Positions 52,193 to 61,302 of a DNA stretch of 64,000 nucleotides are shown here, piece by piece (position 1 is the first letter of the stretch; the number at the start of each line of letters is the position of its first letter). Origin of the DNA: Petrocella atlantisensis (GTDB lineage Bacteria; Bacillota; Clostridia; Lachnospirales; Vallitaleaceae); contig NZ_LR130778.1 in assembly GCF_900538275.1 (NCBI RefSeq), positions 3,282,001 through 3,346,000 on the forward strand, given 5' to 3'. The position numbers were made by a program, and so were the translations under genes. The notes under the pieces are model-generated. The model worked only from the letters and a program-made list of their open reading frames with translations. It had not been told where the DNA came from and made no database searches.

Positions 52193-52972
52193 ATGTTTAA
52201 ACTGAAACATCTATTTGAAAGCATGTGGTTTGGCCACAAAAGTATTTCAAAGAAAGTATACACAACTGGCCTTATGATTTTTTCTGGTGTATTTGTGATT
52301 GCTGTTGTGATGTTAAGTGTTAATGGATTTGCGAAGACTAAAACAATCGATCATATCGTTCTGTATGAGACAGAAGATGATGATCAGAGTGAAAATAGGA
52401 TTGAAGAAACAACAACTGTTGCTGAAGCTTCAGATGAATCCTCGTACGACACCTTCGCAAGGTCCAATGACAATGACACATTACAGCTAGATAATGAAGA
52501 AGCTGTCACCCTTGCAAAAGAAGATGAACAAGACCGAGTATTTAAAACAGCGACGGAAAATTTAGAAGAAAGTCAAATCAATTTATTGAACTTGAAGGAT
52601 TATACGGCCTTGGTAAGGATCGTTGAAGCAGAGGCCACCAATGAAGATTTGAAAGGGAAAATTCTTGTAGCAAATACGGTTATGAACAGAGTTAAAAGCA
52701 GAAGATTCCCAAATACCATTTATGAAGTGGTTCATCAGAGAACAGGAAATAGAGCGCAGTTTTCACCTATTGATGATGGTAGATATTATAAGGTGACAAT
52801 TAAAGATTCTACAATCAAAGCAGTTGAACAGGCACTTAAGGGTGTTGATTATTCTAACGGTGCGATGTTTTTTGTTTCCAAGTCATTGGCAAGTGAGAAT
52901 GCTAGTAGTTGGTTTGATGACAACTTGACGTTTCTATTTCAACATGGTGGTCATCATTTTTATAAATATTAG
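52193..52972 (+). CDS. SleB-type cell-wall hydrolase
   Basis: The 259-residue protein has one N-terminal membrane anchor (VYTTGLMIFSGVFVIAVVML near 24-45), an acidic Ser/Thr-rich linker of about 85 residues, and a Hydrolase_2 (SleB) domain from about residue 140. That domain has VRIVEAEATNEDLKGKILVA with the catalytic Glu in VEAEA, NTVMNRV, and AQFSPIDDGR. SleB cuts cortex or peptidoglycan by lytic transglycosylation. The anchored form without a peptidoglycan-binding domain points to the vegetative wall. ATG 52193 follows AAAAGGAGTCTATT. Confidence 0.9.
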   Translation: MFKLKHLFESMWFGHKSISKKVYTTGLMIFSGVFVIAVVMLSVNGFAKTKTIDHIVLYETEDDDQSENRIEETTTVAEASDESSYDTFARSNDNDTLQLDNEEAVTLAKEDEQDRVFKTATENLEESQINLLNLKDYTALVRIVEAEATNEDLKGKILVANTVMNRVKSRRFPNTIYEVVHQRTGNRAQFSPIDDGRYYKVTIKDSTIKAVEQALKGVDYSNGAMFFVSKSLASENASSWFDDNLTFLFQHGGHHFYKY

Positions 52973-53055
52973 ATAAAATATAAACAAGATATTCATAGGC
53001 CACTATGGATATTTTTTTATAATTATAAGCACATATGTCCGCAAGAGACATACAA

Positions 53056-53084
53056 TTGTCTTTTTGGATTAAATGTGATATAAT
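53056..53084 (+). promoter_or_regulatory. Promoter of thrC
   Basis: TTGTCT (53056-53061), 17-bp spacer, TATAAT (53079-53084), 34 bp before the start codon. Confidence 0.75.
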
Positions 53085-53118
53085 CACTAAAAAATGAAAT
53101 AAGGATGGATGATTAGAA

Positions 53119-54609
53119 ATGGATAAGCTTTTATATAAGAGCACAAGAGGACTTGAAAGGGATGTTTCAGCATCATATGCAATAGTCAAAGGATTAGCCA
53201 AAGACGGTGGTTTGTATGTACCTTCATATATCCCACAGATGAATAAATCCATGACAGAATTATCGGAAATGAATTATCAGGATTTGGCCTATGAAGTGAT
53301 GTCACTTTACTATCAAGATTTTACAGAAGAAGAGCTAAGAGCTTGTATTCATCAAGCCTATGATCATAAATTCGATACAGATGCCATTGCGCCCACAATA
53401 AAAGTGGGGGATGTATATATGCTGGAATTATTCCATGGTTCAACGATAGCATTTAAAGATATGGCCTTATCCATATTGCCATATCTGATGAAGACAGCCG
53501 CTAAAAAAATAGGCATTGAAAAAGAAATCGTTATTCTAACTGCGACATCCGGTGATACGGGTAAGGCAGCTTTGGCTGGTTTTGCAGATGTTGAAGATAC
53601 TAAAATAATAGTTTTCTATCCCAAAGATGGCGTAAGCCCGATTCAAAAGAAGCAGATGGTGACACAAAAGGGTGATAATACCTTCGTAGTTGGTATAGAA
53701 GGCAACTTTGATGATGCTCAAAATGGTGTTAAGCGTATTTTCTCAGATCTAGATTTTAATAAAGCTTTGGAGCGTGGTGGTTTTCAATTTTCATCCGCAA
53801 ATTCTATTAATATTGGACGGCTTATACCACAGATTGCATACTATTTTTATACCTATGCAACCCTTATAAAGCAAAAAGAAATTCTAGACGGTGAAACCAT
53901 CAATGTGGCTGTCCCAACAGGTAACTTTGGAAATATTCTAGCGGCCTATTATGCTAAAGCAATGGGTCTACCACTGGGTAAATTGATTTGTGCTTCTAAT
54001 GATAACAAAGTACTTTTTGATTTTATTAGAACTGGTAAGTATGACCGCCAAAGACCATTCATACTTACCATGTCTCCATCCATGGATATCTTGATTTCAA
54101 GTAATTTGGAAAGACTCATCTATGAAATTGCAGGTGCAGATTCAACGGCAACAAAGGACTTAATGGAGGATCTAACGTCAAAAGGATTTTATGAAGTGAC
54201 GGATCGTATGAAAGCGGGCTTGTCTGAATTTTATGGGAATTACGCAAATCAGTTAGAGACCCAACAGACCATAAAAAAAGTTTTTGAGAAAAACCATTAC
54301 CTCATGGACCCTCATACAGCCGTAGGCTATGCGGTCTATGAGAAATATGTAGAAGATAGTGGTGACACCACAAAAACGGTTGTTGTCTCAACAGCCAGTC
54401 CTTACAAGTTCACGAAAAGCACTATGATTTCACTTGATCAAGAGTATGGTCAGATTGATGATTTTGAACTGATTGATAGAATGAGAGAAAAAACCGGTGT
54501 AGAGATACCGGAGGCGATTCATGAAATATTAGAAGCGAGTATTCGACATAACACCATCTGTAAACATGATGAGATGGCAAGTGTTATTAAGAAATTCCTA
54601 CAAATATAA
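53119..54609 (+). CDS. thrC: Threonine synthase
   Basis: The 496-residue enzyme has the PLP-binding Lys113 in FHGSTIAFKDMALSIL, the phosphate-cradle segment ILTATSGDTGKAALAGF and the family start YKSTRG. The length fits the long bacterial/yeast-type threonine synthase. It converts O-phosphohomoserine to threonine. ATG 53119 follows ATAAGGATGGATGATTAGAA and lies 34 bp from the -10 box at 53079. Monocistronic, followed by AT repeats and a terminator. Confidence 0.96.
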   Translation: MDKLLYKSTRGLERDVSASYAIVKGLAKDGGLYVPSYIPQMNKSMTELSEMNYQDLAYEVMSLYYQDFTEEELRACIHQAYDHKFDTDAIAPTIKVGDVYMLELFHGSTIAFKDMALSILPYLMKTAAKKIGIEKEIVILTATSGDTGKAALAGFADVEDTKIIVFYPKDGVSPIQKKQMVTQKGDNTFVVGIEGNFDDAQNGVKRIFSDLDFNKALERGGFQFSSANSINIGRLIPQIAYYFYTYATLIKQKEILDGETINVAVPTGNFGNILAAYYAKAMGLPLGKLICASNDNKVLFDFIRTGKYDRQRPFILTMSPSMDILISSNLERLIYEIAGADSTATKDLMEDLTSKGFYEVTDRMKAGLSEFYGNYANQLETQQTIKKVFEKNHYLMDPHTAVGYAVYEKYVEDSGDTTKTVVVSTASPYKFTKSTMISLDQEYGQIDDFELIDRMREKTGVEIPEAIHEILEASIRHNTICKHDEMASVIKKFLQI

Positions 54610-54610
54610 G

Positions 54611-54690
54611 CACGATACCTTCAATGTATATATATATATATATATAAATTAAGGCACGATACCTTCAATATATATATATATATAAATATA
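54611..54690 (+). repeat. Tandem duplication carrying TA dinucleotide runs
   Basis: GCACGATACCTTCAAT followed by a long TATATA run and AAATTAA occurs twice in tandem, directly after thrC. The TA runs differ in length, as expected from replication slippage. Confidence 0.85.
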
Positions 54691-54694
54691 AATT

Positions 54695-54733
54695 AAAGCC
54701 ATGAGCTGTCATAGGACAATCCATGGCTTTTTA
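54695..54733. terminator. Rho-independent terminator
   Basis: AAAGCCATG and CCATGGCTTT pair, flanked by A and T tracts, between convergent thrC and the cation transporter gene. Confidence 0.85.
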
Positions 54734-54750
54734 TATTTTAGGATTTTTTC

Positions 54751-55632
54751 TTATGACATACGTTCTGGATGATATTGTGCAGGATTGACATGTACTACGA
54801 CTTCTTCAATATTATCCATTGATTCTAGCTTTTGTCGGACTTCACTGGCGATTTCATGTCCTTTGTAAACCGTTAGATTGGCATCGATGGATATTTTGAC
54901 AATGAGAAGAAAGTGTAAACCGACAGGCTTGGCTGAGATGGCGTCTATATGGTCAACACCTTCAATGGCCTTGATAATATCTGAAAACTGTTTCATCAGC
55001 ATGTTATCAATACTGGTATCCATAAGAACATTGTAAGCGCCTGTGAAGATCTTAAAGCCAGTAAAAGCAATCCAGAATGAAATGAGCATACCGCCAATAC
55101 TATCAATAAAATAGAGTTCGAAATAGCCGGATAAAATACTAAGTAGTGTTAAGAGCGTGATAAAGATATCATTGCGATGATCTTCAGCATTAGCATGGGC
55201 CAAAAGACTGTTATGTATTTTACCGACACGTCTTGCAAAATAAAAAAGAATAGACTTGATGATGATGGTTGATAAACCAACGAATATGAGCCAAATTGAA
55301 TAAGTGAATTCGGATCCGTAAATCAAAGTATTTAAGGATGAACGAAATATTGAAAAAGCTACAAGTAGTAAAGAAAAGCTTATAATCATACTGAAAATGT
55401 ACTCAGCTTTCCCATGACCGTATGGGTGATCATCGTCTATGGGTTTGGCAGAAATGTGATTACCGATATAGGTCATAACAGAAGCAAAGACATCACCAGC
55501 ACTGTTGAGACCATCAGCAATCATAGACTGACTTCTAGTGGCAAATCCTACGATGAGTTTTGATGCTAGAAGGGCTATATTGCCAATCAAGCCATAAATG
55601 GCTACTTCATTTATCTTTTTGTGTCTAGACAT
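54751..55632 (-). CDS. Cation diffusion facilitator (CDF) family transporter
   Basis: From the start at 55632 (after AAAGGTGAAGAC) the protein is 293 residues with six membrane spans and a C-terminal cytoplasmic ferredoxin-like domain. Metal-site motifs are ADGLNSAGDV (span 2) and HANAEDHRNDIF (span 5), and the loop HPYGHGKAEYIF is conserved. CDF proteins export zinc, iron, manganese or similar ions in exchange for protons. The DDHPYGHGKAE and NAEDHRND patterns fit the zinc/iron or manganese groups; the metal is not certain. Confidence 0.95.
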   Translation of the reverse strand: MSRHKKINEVAIYGLIGNIALLASKLIVGFATRSQSMIADGLNSAGDVFASVMTYIGNHISAKPIDDDHPYGHGKAEYIFSMIISFSLLLVAFSIFRSSLNTLIYGSEFTYSIWLIFVGLSTIIIKSILFYFARRVGKIHNSLLAHANAEDHRNDIFITLLTLLSILSGYFELYFIDSIGGMLISFWIAFTGFKIFTGAYNVLMDTSIDNMLMKQFSDIIKAIEGVDHIDAISAKPVGLHFLLIVKISIDANLTVYKGHEIASEVRQKLESMDNIEEVVVHVNPAQYHPERMS

Positions 55633-55744
55633 GTCTTCACCTTTTCTATCCATAATATGTGTTAAAGTTTACCATGATTAGAAACATTGTTCAAGGTTTT
55701 AGGCGTTTCCTTTCTGTTTAATCAAAACTAGTTAGAATGAAGTG

Positions 55745-55773
55745 TTGAAATAATAAGCATTCTCATATATAAT
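55745..55773 (+). promoter_or_regulatory. Promoter of the HD-GYP gene
   Basis: TTGAAA (55745-55750), 17-bp spacer, TATAAT (55768-55773), leaving a leader of about 100 nt. Confidence 0.75.
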
Positions 55774-55876
55774 ACATAGGTAGCAGAGATGTTAATAATC
55801 TCCAAGTAGATGGTGTTATGACATATTTTATTGTAAATATTGTTGACTAGAACATCAATATTGTAAGGAGTTCAAG

Positions 55877-56992
55877 ATGAGATTTGTTCCGGTTTCAGGA
55901 CTTGTTGAAGGCATGGTTTGTGGCAGAAAATTATACGATGTCAATCACCAGTTGCTCCTTAACAGCAACAGTATTATACATAGGTCCTATATAGAGCGTA
56001 TTAAAAGCCTTGGTTATCAAGGTATATATATTGAAGATGAAATGTCAAAAGACATTATGCTTAAGGACGTCATAAGTGACGAACTAAGAATGTCTGCAAT
56101 TAAAGCCGTTAAGGATATTTGTATTTATGCCAGTCAATCAAAAAGTGATCCTAAAAAATTAGTTGATAAAGTCAATCATACAAAAATCCTTATTTCAAAC
56201 ATCGTGGAGCAGGTTCTTGAGAATAAAGATACCATGGTCAATTTAATTGATTTGAAGTTTTATGATGATTATACTTTTTTTCATTCTGTGAATGTAGCGG
56301 TATTATCTATTTTAGTAGGTGTTGAATACGGATTAAATAAAGCGGATTTATTTAATGTTGGACTCGCATCTATTTTACATGATATTGGTAAGATGTTTGT
56401 TGATAAAGATATTCTTAACAAGCCAGGAAAATTAACAGAAGAAGAATATGAAGCAGTAAAACAACATCCAACTTTTGGCTTTAACTATCTAAAAGAGTCT
56501 TATGATATACCTACAAGTGTTTATGTCTCAGTGCTTCAGCATCATGAAAGATACGACGGTAAGGGCTATCCGATGCAGAAATCCAAAGATCAAATATCTA
56601 TAATTGCACGTATCATAGGTGTGGCGGATGTATATGATGCTTTGACTTCTTCACGACCTTATAGAGAAGCGTTGTTACCTTCAGAAGCGATGGAGTTCAT
56701 TATGGCCAATGGAGGTAGTATGTTTGACCTTGAGATTACAAAAATATTTGCAAAAAAAGTAGCACCTTTTCCGGTGGGTACCTATGTGATTCTAAGCAAT
56801 GGTTTGACGGGTATCGTGGCTTCTAATCATGAGGATGCTTGCATGCGTCCGGAGGTAAAAATTATCATGAATGCAAATCAAGAAGTGATTGTACCCTATA
56901 TACTTGATTTGAGACTTAATAGATCCTTGAGATCCGTTACCATAACAGGCATTAACAGCTTAATGAAAGCAAAAGAAGTAAAGGAAGCTTAA
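55877..56992 (+). CDS. HD-GYP domain phosphodiesterase
   Basis: The 371-residue protein has an N-terminal domain of about 120 residues (VSGLVEGMVCGRKLYDVN, often found before HD-GYP in Firmicutes). The HD-GYP domain follows, with HSVNVAVLS, the LHDIGK metal motif near 170 and HHERYDGKGYP near 223. All metal ligands and the GYP motif are present, so c-di-GMP hydrolysis is expected. With the degenerate GGDEF protein 6 kb away it points to c-di-GMP signalling. Translation begins at ATG 55877 after GTAAGGAGTTCAAG. Confidence 0.94.
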   Translation: MRFVPVSGLVEGMVCGRKLYDVNHQLLLNSNSIIHRSYIERIKSLGYQGIYIEDEMSKDIMLKDVISDELRMSAIKAVKDICIYASQSKSDPKKLVDKVNHTKILISNIVEQVLENKDTMVNLIDLKFYDDYTFFHSVNVAVLSILVGVEYGLNKADLFNVGLASILHDIGKMFVDKDILNKPGKLTEEEYEAVKQHPTFGFNYLKESYDIPTSVYVSVLQHHERYDGKGYPMQKSKDQISIIARIIGVADVYDALTSSRPYREALLPSEAMEFIMANGGSMFDLEITKIFAKKVAPFPVGTYVILSNGLTGIVASNHEDACMRPEVKIIMNANQEVIVPYILDLRLNRSLRSVTITGINSLMKAKEVKEA

Positions 56993-57022
56993 TGTCGTAT
57001 TAGAGTAATATTTATAAAAGAA

Positions 57023-57050
57023 AAGGCCTAACTCCTAGGAGTTAGGCCTT
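57023..57050. terminator. Bidirectional rho-independent terminator
   Basis: AAGGCCTAACTCC and GGAGTTAGGCCTT form a perfect palindrome flanked by A-rich and T-rich tracts, between convergent genes. Confidence 0.9.
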
Positions 57051-57075
57051 AATCACTTATAAAAGTAAAAGGTGG

Positions 57076-58311
57076 TTAACGGTTTTTAAGATGTTGAATA
57101 TCCATGTAATTAGGTAACCCGTTCTTGTAGGTAAGAGGTGTTTCACCTTCTATAAGCGGTCTGGCATAATTAATAAAATCAGATGTAACATCATCACCGC
57201 TAGCACTGATATAATGTTTTGGGACTTCTTTCTCGTGATTGGCCACTAAACCGACATCTACAGGTTGAATATCGACTTCATAGGATGCTACATTTAATCT
57301 TCTGATGGCCATCATTTTACCGGTTAATCCTCTAACGGCTGATTCAACGGCTGCTTTTCCAACGGCTACGGCTTCTTGAATATCTGTATTTGACCCGATA
57401 TGACCGGCTGCTCTTTGGAGGACACTGAGCTCAACAGAACGTACTTTGCAACCCAGTTGATCTGCTAACATATATTCTAGTGTCTTACCAACACCACTCA
57501 GTTTGGCATGGCCAAAAGCGTCATTTGTTCCGGAAACGGAAGCGGCGACATAGTTACCTTCCTTGTCTTTTATACCTTCTGAAACAGCAACGATAATATT
57601 TTTTCGACTTTTTTGTAGTGTCTTTATACGTTCGATGAATTGTTTTACATCAAAAGCCGTTTCAGGAAGATAGATTAGATCCGGTGCACTGCTATAGGTT
57701 GTACGAGCCAGAGCGGAAGCAGCTGTCAACCATCCGGCATTACGTCCCATTATTTCTACTATGGTGACAGATTCAAGATCGTATATATACGTATCGTGAG
57801 CAATCTCAAGCATAGTAGTAGCCACATACTTAGCTGCAGAACCAAAGCCGGGAGTATGGTCTGTTTCCACCAAATCATTGTCGATGGTTTTTGGAATACC
57901 TATGATTTTCACATCAATATGATGTTCAGTTGCGTACTTGGAAAGCTTAGAAACGGTATCCATTGAGTCATTGCCACCAATATATAAGAAATATCCAATA
58001 GATTTTTCTTTGAAAAAACTAAAAATTTTCTCGTAGGGTTCAGCGGCCTTAGAATAATCTGGTAATTTGAAACGGCAGGACCCTAGGTACATAGCTGGTG
58101 TATATCTCAGTTGCTGCAGAGATTCAGGTTTATGCGCGAAGAGCTCTGTCAGATTCAACGTATGATCTTCTAAAACACCGGCAATACCATTTAAGGCTCC
58201 ATATATTGTATCGATTTCTGGATGCATAAGTGCAGCTTCAATGACACCGCAAAGAGATGCGTTAATGGCGGCAGTTGGACCACCGGATTGAGCGACAATA
58301 CAGTTTGACAT
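57076..58311 (-). CDS. pfp: Phosphofructokinase, PPi-dependent type
   Basis: I start at 58311, right after CAGGAGGAAAAAC; an extended frame to 58362 lacks a site. The 411-residue enzyme has IVAQSGGPTAAINASL, GGNDSMDT at residues 112-119 with Asp115, and GIPKTIDNDL with Lys141. The Lys in PKTIDND and the Asp in the GGND motif are features of pyrophosphate-dependent enzymes (ATP forms read GGDGS and PGTIDND). It interconverts fructose 6-phosphate and fructose 1,6-bisphosphate reversibly, saving ATP, common in anaerobes. It is longer than the 320-residue ATP-type form. Confidence 0.92.
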   Translation of the reverse strand: MSNCIVAQSGGPTAAINASLCGVIEAALMHPEIDTIYGALNGIAGVLEDHTLNLTELFAHKPESLQQLRYTPAMYLGSCRFKLPDYSKAAEPYEKIFSFFKEKSIGYFLYIGGNDSMDTVSKLSKYATEHHIDVKIIGIPKTIDNDLVETDHTPGFGSAAKYVATTMLEIAHDTYIYDLESVTIVEIMGRNAGWLTAASALARTTYSSAPDLIYLPETAFDVKQFIERIKTLQKSRKNIIVAVSEGIKDKEGNYVAASVSGTNDAFGHAKLSGVGKTLEYMLADQLGCKVRSVELSVLQRAAGHIGSNTDIQEAVAVGKAAVESAVRGLTGKMMAIRRLNVASYEVDIQPVDVGLVANHEKEVPKHYISASGDDVTSDFINYARPLIEGETPLTYKNGLPNYMDIQHLKNR

Positions 58312-58441
58312 GTTTTTCCTCCTGAAGGGCTTGATTAAGGGTTTTTTGTCTCGGATTTTCATTCTTATACTACCTTAGGTAGTTGCAAAAATCAAGATAA
58401 AGACAAAGAAAGAACAAATGCTTTTTAATGTGATTTTAATG

Positions 58442-58470
58442 TTGTACTAAAGCACAAGTAATACTATACT
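58442..58470 (+). promoter_or_regulatory. Promoter of the DUF4342-regulator-kinase operon
   Basis: TTGTAC (58442-58447), 17-bp spacer, TATACT (58465-58470). Confidence 0.75.
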
Positions 58471-58531
58471 GTTACTATAGGACTATAAGATGATAAGACC
58501 TTGTATATGAAGGTCCGAGGAAGTGATAACT

Positions 58532-59083
58532 ATGAAAATTACCAGTGAGGATATCAAGGCTGTACAAAGTCGTATGGACGTAACCTATGAGGAAGCCGAA
58601 CGCTATTTGCTCAAAGCAAATGGTGATATAGAACTTGCCATATACTTGATTGGCGAAAAAAAAGGATCCAATCTCTCCAAATTCATGACGGAATTAAACC
58701 GTATTGCAAAAGAGTTGATGACCTATTATGTCAGAATCGATAGAAAAAAAGAGATTCTATTGAACCTACCTTTGATTATGATTGTATTATTCTTAGTCTT
58801 TCTGGAAGTAGAAACAAAAATCTGGGTTTTGGTCATTGGTATCGGTGCTATATTAATAAGCGAGAGTCAAGTAACCATCTACAAACGGGTAAAAGATTCT
58901 GATAGTATTATAAGTCAACCCAAAGAGCCTCTAAAAGAGGATGAACCCCTATCACGGAATGAAAAGCAGGAAGCTAAAGACTTGGAACAAATGGATGCAT
59001 CAACAAAATCAACGAGCAAGTCTGTGGACCATGCAGAAATTAATAAAGATGACGATTACTATGAAGTGACCATAGAGAAATAG
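58532..59083 (+). CDS. DUF4342 protein with UBA-like N-terminus
   Basis: From ATG 58532 (GAGG 11 bp upstream) the protein is 183 residues. The first 45 residues are a UBA/EF-Ts-like helix bundle (VQSRMDVTYEEAERYLLKANGDIELAIYLIG). A short DUF4342 region and two membrane spans (LPLIMIVLFLVFLEV, IWVLVIGIGAILI) follow, then an acidic disordered tail. Function is unknown, but in Firmicutes such genes often precede a two-component pair, as here, with a 8-bp gap to the regulator. It may act as a sensor accessory. Confidence 0.85.
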   Translation: MKITSEDIKAVQSRMDVTYEEAERYLLKANGDIELAIYLIGEKKGSNLSKFMTELNRIAKELMTYYVRIDRKKEILLNLPLIMIVLFLVFLEVETKIWVLVIGIGAILISESQVTIYKRVKDSDSIISQPKEPLKEDEPLSRNEKQEAKDLEQMDASTKSTSKSVDHAEINKDDDYYEVTIEK

Positions 59084-59091
59084 GGAGATGT

Positions 59092-59781
59092 ATGAAAGAG
59101 AAAATATTGGTTGTAGAAGATGAAATCAAGATAGCAAGATTTATTGAATTAGAACTTAAATATGAAGGCTATGATGTGATTGTTGCCAGTGATGGTAGAA
59201 TGGGATTGGAAATGTTTAATGAAGGTGGGGCAGACCTTGTCTTGCTGGATTTGATGTTGCCAAGACTTAGCGGTATAGAAGTATGTCGAAGGATCAGACA
59301 GGCCGACGCTAATATTCCAATCATCATGTTGACGGCCAAAGATGATGTTTCTGATAAGGTCATGGGACTGGATATGGGTGCAGATGACTACATGACCAAA
59401 CCTTTTGAGATTGAAGAGCTCTTGGCTAGGATGCGTGTAGCATTAAAGCGTAAAGATAGCCCCAAGGAAAACAATGGACTAAAAGCCCTAACATATAAAG
59501 GACTGGTTATAAATGAACTTAAAAGAGAAGTCATGTTTAAAGAGGATGTAATAGAACTCACAAAAAAAGAATATGAACTTTTAAAATATTTACTTGAAAA
59601 CAAAAATATTGCTTTGGACCGGGAAAAGATACTTGAAAAAGTATGGGGTTACGATTATTATGGTGATACAAATGTTATTGATGTCTATGTTCGATATTTG
59701 AGAGCTAAGATTGATCAGAAATACGATGTTGAGATCATAAAGACGGTTAGAGGCATTGGGTATATTATTAATGAAGCATAA
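59092..59781 (+). CDS. OmpR-family response regulator
   Basis: The 229-residue protein has a receiver domain (acidic pocket VVEDE, phosphorylated Asp in LVLLDLMLPRLSG near residue 53, LTAKDD, MTKPFEIEELLARM) and a winged-helix DNA-binding domain (LTKKEYELLKYLLENKNIALDREKILEKVWGYDY, VIDVYVRYLRAKID, KTVRGIGYII). It is activated by the kinase encoded next, whose start lies inside its last codons. ATG 59092 follows TAGGGAGATGT. Confidence 0.96.
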   Translation: MKEKILVVEDEIKIARFIELELKYEGYDVIVASDGRMGLEMFNEGGADLVLLDLMLPRLSGIEVCRRIRQADANIPIIMLTAKDDVSDKVMGLDMGADDYMTKPFEIEELLARMRVALKRKDSPKENNGLKALTYKGLVINELKREVMFKEDVIELTKKEYELLKYLLENKNIALDREKILEKVWGYDYYGDTNVIDVYVRYLRAKIDQKYDVEIIKTVRGIGYIINEA

Positions 59782-61276
59782 CAAGGAGGATATTAAGCAA
59801 CGTCCTAAAAAAGCGTTGCTTTTTCCTGTGGGCTTATTTAAAGAAATAAGACATGTGTTTAAATATATATACCTAAGCTTAACTTTGTCCATGCGCAAGA
59901 AAATCTCTTTTGACTATGGGATCCTGTACTGGGTGGCAACCATCGTTACAACGTTTATTGTACTTGTGGGTTTCAGTTTTTATGATATACAACAAAGGAG
60001 TATAGAAATAGTGGATGGTGTTTTTGAAATGGTTGTTCCCTTTGAAATGGGGGTATATAACATGGATGCCTTGACCTTTCAACTGGAATCTATTTCTTCA
60101 GAAAATGACGTAGGTGTCCAGGTACTTATGTCCAGGCAGGACAGGGAAGACGTTGGTTATACGATTACCAGTACCACTTATAGTGCATCCTTATATCGCC
60201 TGTCATACATAGATAGGATACCCTTACTTTTTAATGAGGGTTTGTTTATCCGGTCGGCCAACCGATATTACAAGATCAATGATTATCATACGGTAGACTA
60301 TGAGATTACGACCATTCATAATATAAAATCTATGAATAAGACCCGATTAGTCTTAGGTGGTTTACTTCTATTTGGTCAATTGTCCGGTTTTATTTTTATG
60401 TCAATTATTGGGTCCATTCGTTTAAAGCAAGTTTTTAAACCGATTTTCACAATGACCAAAGCAGCAGAAAAAATATCGATTAATGATGTTGAAGGGAATC
60501 TGGATGTATCAAGAGCGAAATATGAACTAAAAGACCTTGCATTGACTTTTAATGATATGCTTGATCGTATTCGCTCAGACTATGATAAGCAAAAAAGATT
60601 CGTGTCGGATGTTTCTCATGAACTTAGAACACCAATTTCTATCGTAAACGGCTATGTTAGAATGTTGGACAGGTGGGGGAAAGAAGATGAAGCTATACTT
60701 GAAGAAGCCATAGAGGCTATTAAGAGTGAATCAAAAAATATGCAGGTTTTAGTAGAAAACTTACTAACATTGGTGCGTTCGGATAATCAAACACTCAAAT
60801 TTGAAAAAGAAATATTTGATATTGGTAAGTTGGCTACAGAAATCATGAAAGATATGGAAATGGTAGACGAGGGTAGTCATACATTTATTTGTGATATTCA
60901 GATGGGTATTGATGTGTGCTTGGATTATGCTAAAATAAAACAGACATTTAGAATTTTCATTGATAATGCAATGAAATACACCCCGGATGGTGGTGAAATC
61001 ACTTTCAAACTAAAACAAGAATATAGTTCGGTTATCATATCTATTATTGATACCGGTATTGGCGTTAATAAGGATGATTTACCTTATCTATTTGATCGTT
61101 TTTACAGATCGGATGAATCTAGAACAAGGCAAACAGGTGGTCATGGTCTTGGATTGTCTATCGCTAAAGCAATGATTATAGGTCAAAATGGAATGATACG
61201 CGTCAAAAGCAAAGTCCAAGAAGGAAGTGCATTTATCATTAGCTTGCCTGTGAATACATCGGAACCCTGTCTATAA
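59771..61276 (+). CDS. Sensor histidine kinase
   Basis: From ATG 59771 (overlapping the regulator stop) the protein is 501 residues. It has two membrane spans (near 52-72 and 190-215) that frame an extracytoplasmic sensor of about 120 residues, then HAMP, and HisKA with the phosphorylated His in FVSDVSHELRTPISIVNGYV. The ATP-binding domain contains N in FIDNAMKYTPDGG, DTGIGVNKDDLPYLFDRFYR and GGHGLGLSIAKAMI. It phosphorylates the upstream regulator. The start is uncertain because the only strong AAGGAGG lies downstream at 59782. Confidence 0.94.
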   Translation: MKHNKEDIKQRPKKALLFPVGLFKEIRHVFKYIYLSLTLSMRKKISFDYGILYWVATIVTTFIVLVGFSFYDIQQRSIEIVDGVFEMVVPFEMGVYNMDALTFQLESISSENDVGVQVLMSRQDREDVGYTITSTTYSASLYRLSYIDRIPLLFNEGLFIRSANRYYKINDYHTVDYEITTIHNIKSMNKTRLVLGGLLLFGQLSGFIFMSIIGSIRLKQVFKPIFTMTKAAEKISINDVEGNLDVSRAKYELKDLALTFNDMLDRIRSDYDKQKRFVSDVSHELRTPISIVNGYVRMLDRWGKEDEAILEEAIEAIKSESKNMQVLVENLLTLVRSDNQTLKFEKEIFDIGKLATEIMKDMEMVDEGSHTFICDIQMGIDVCLDYAKIKQTFRIFIDNAMKYTPDGGEITFKLKQEYSSVIISIIDTGIGVNKDDLPYLFDRFYRSDESRTRQTGGHGLGLSIAKAMIIGQNGMIRVKSKVQEGSAFIISLPVNTSEPCL

Positions 61277-61302
61277 ATAATAAAAAATGAAGTGAGGTTT
61301 TT

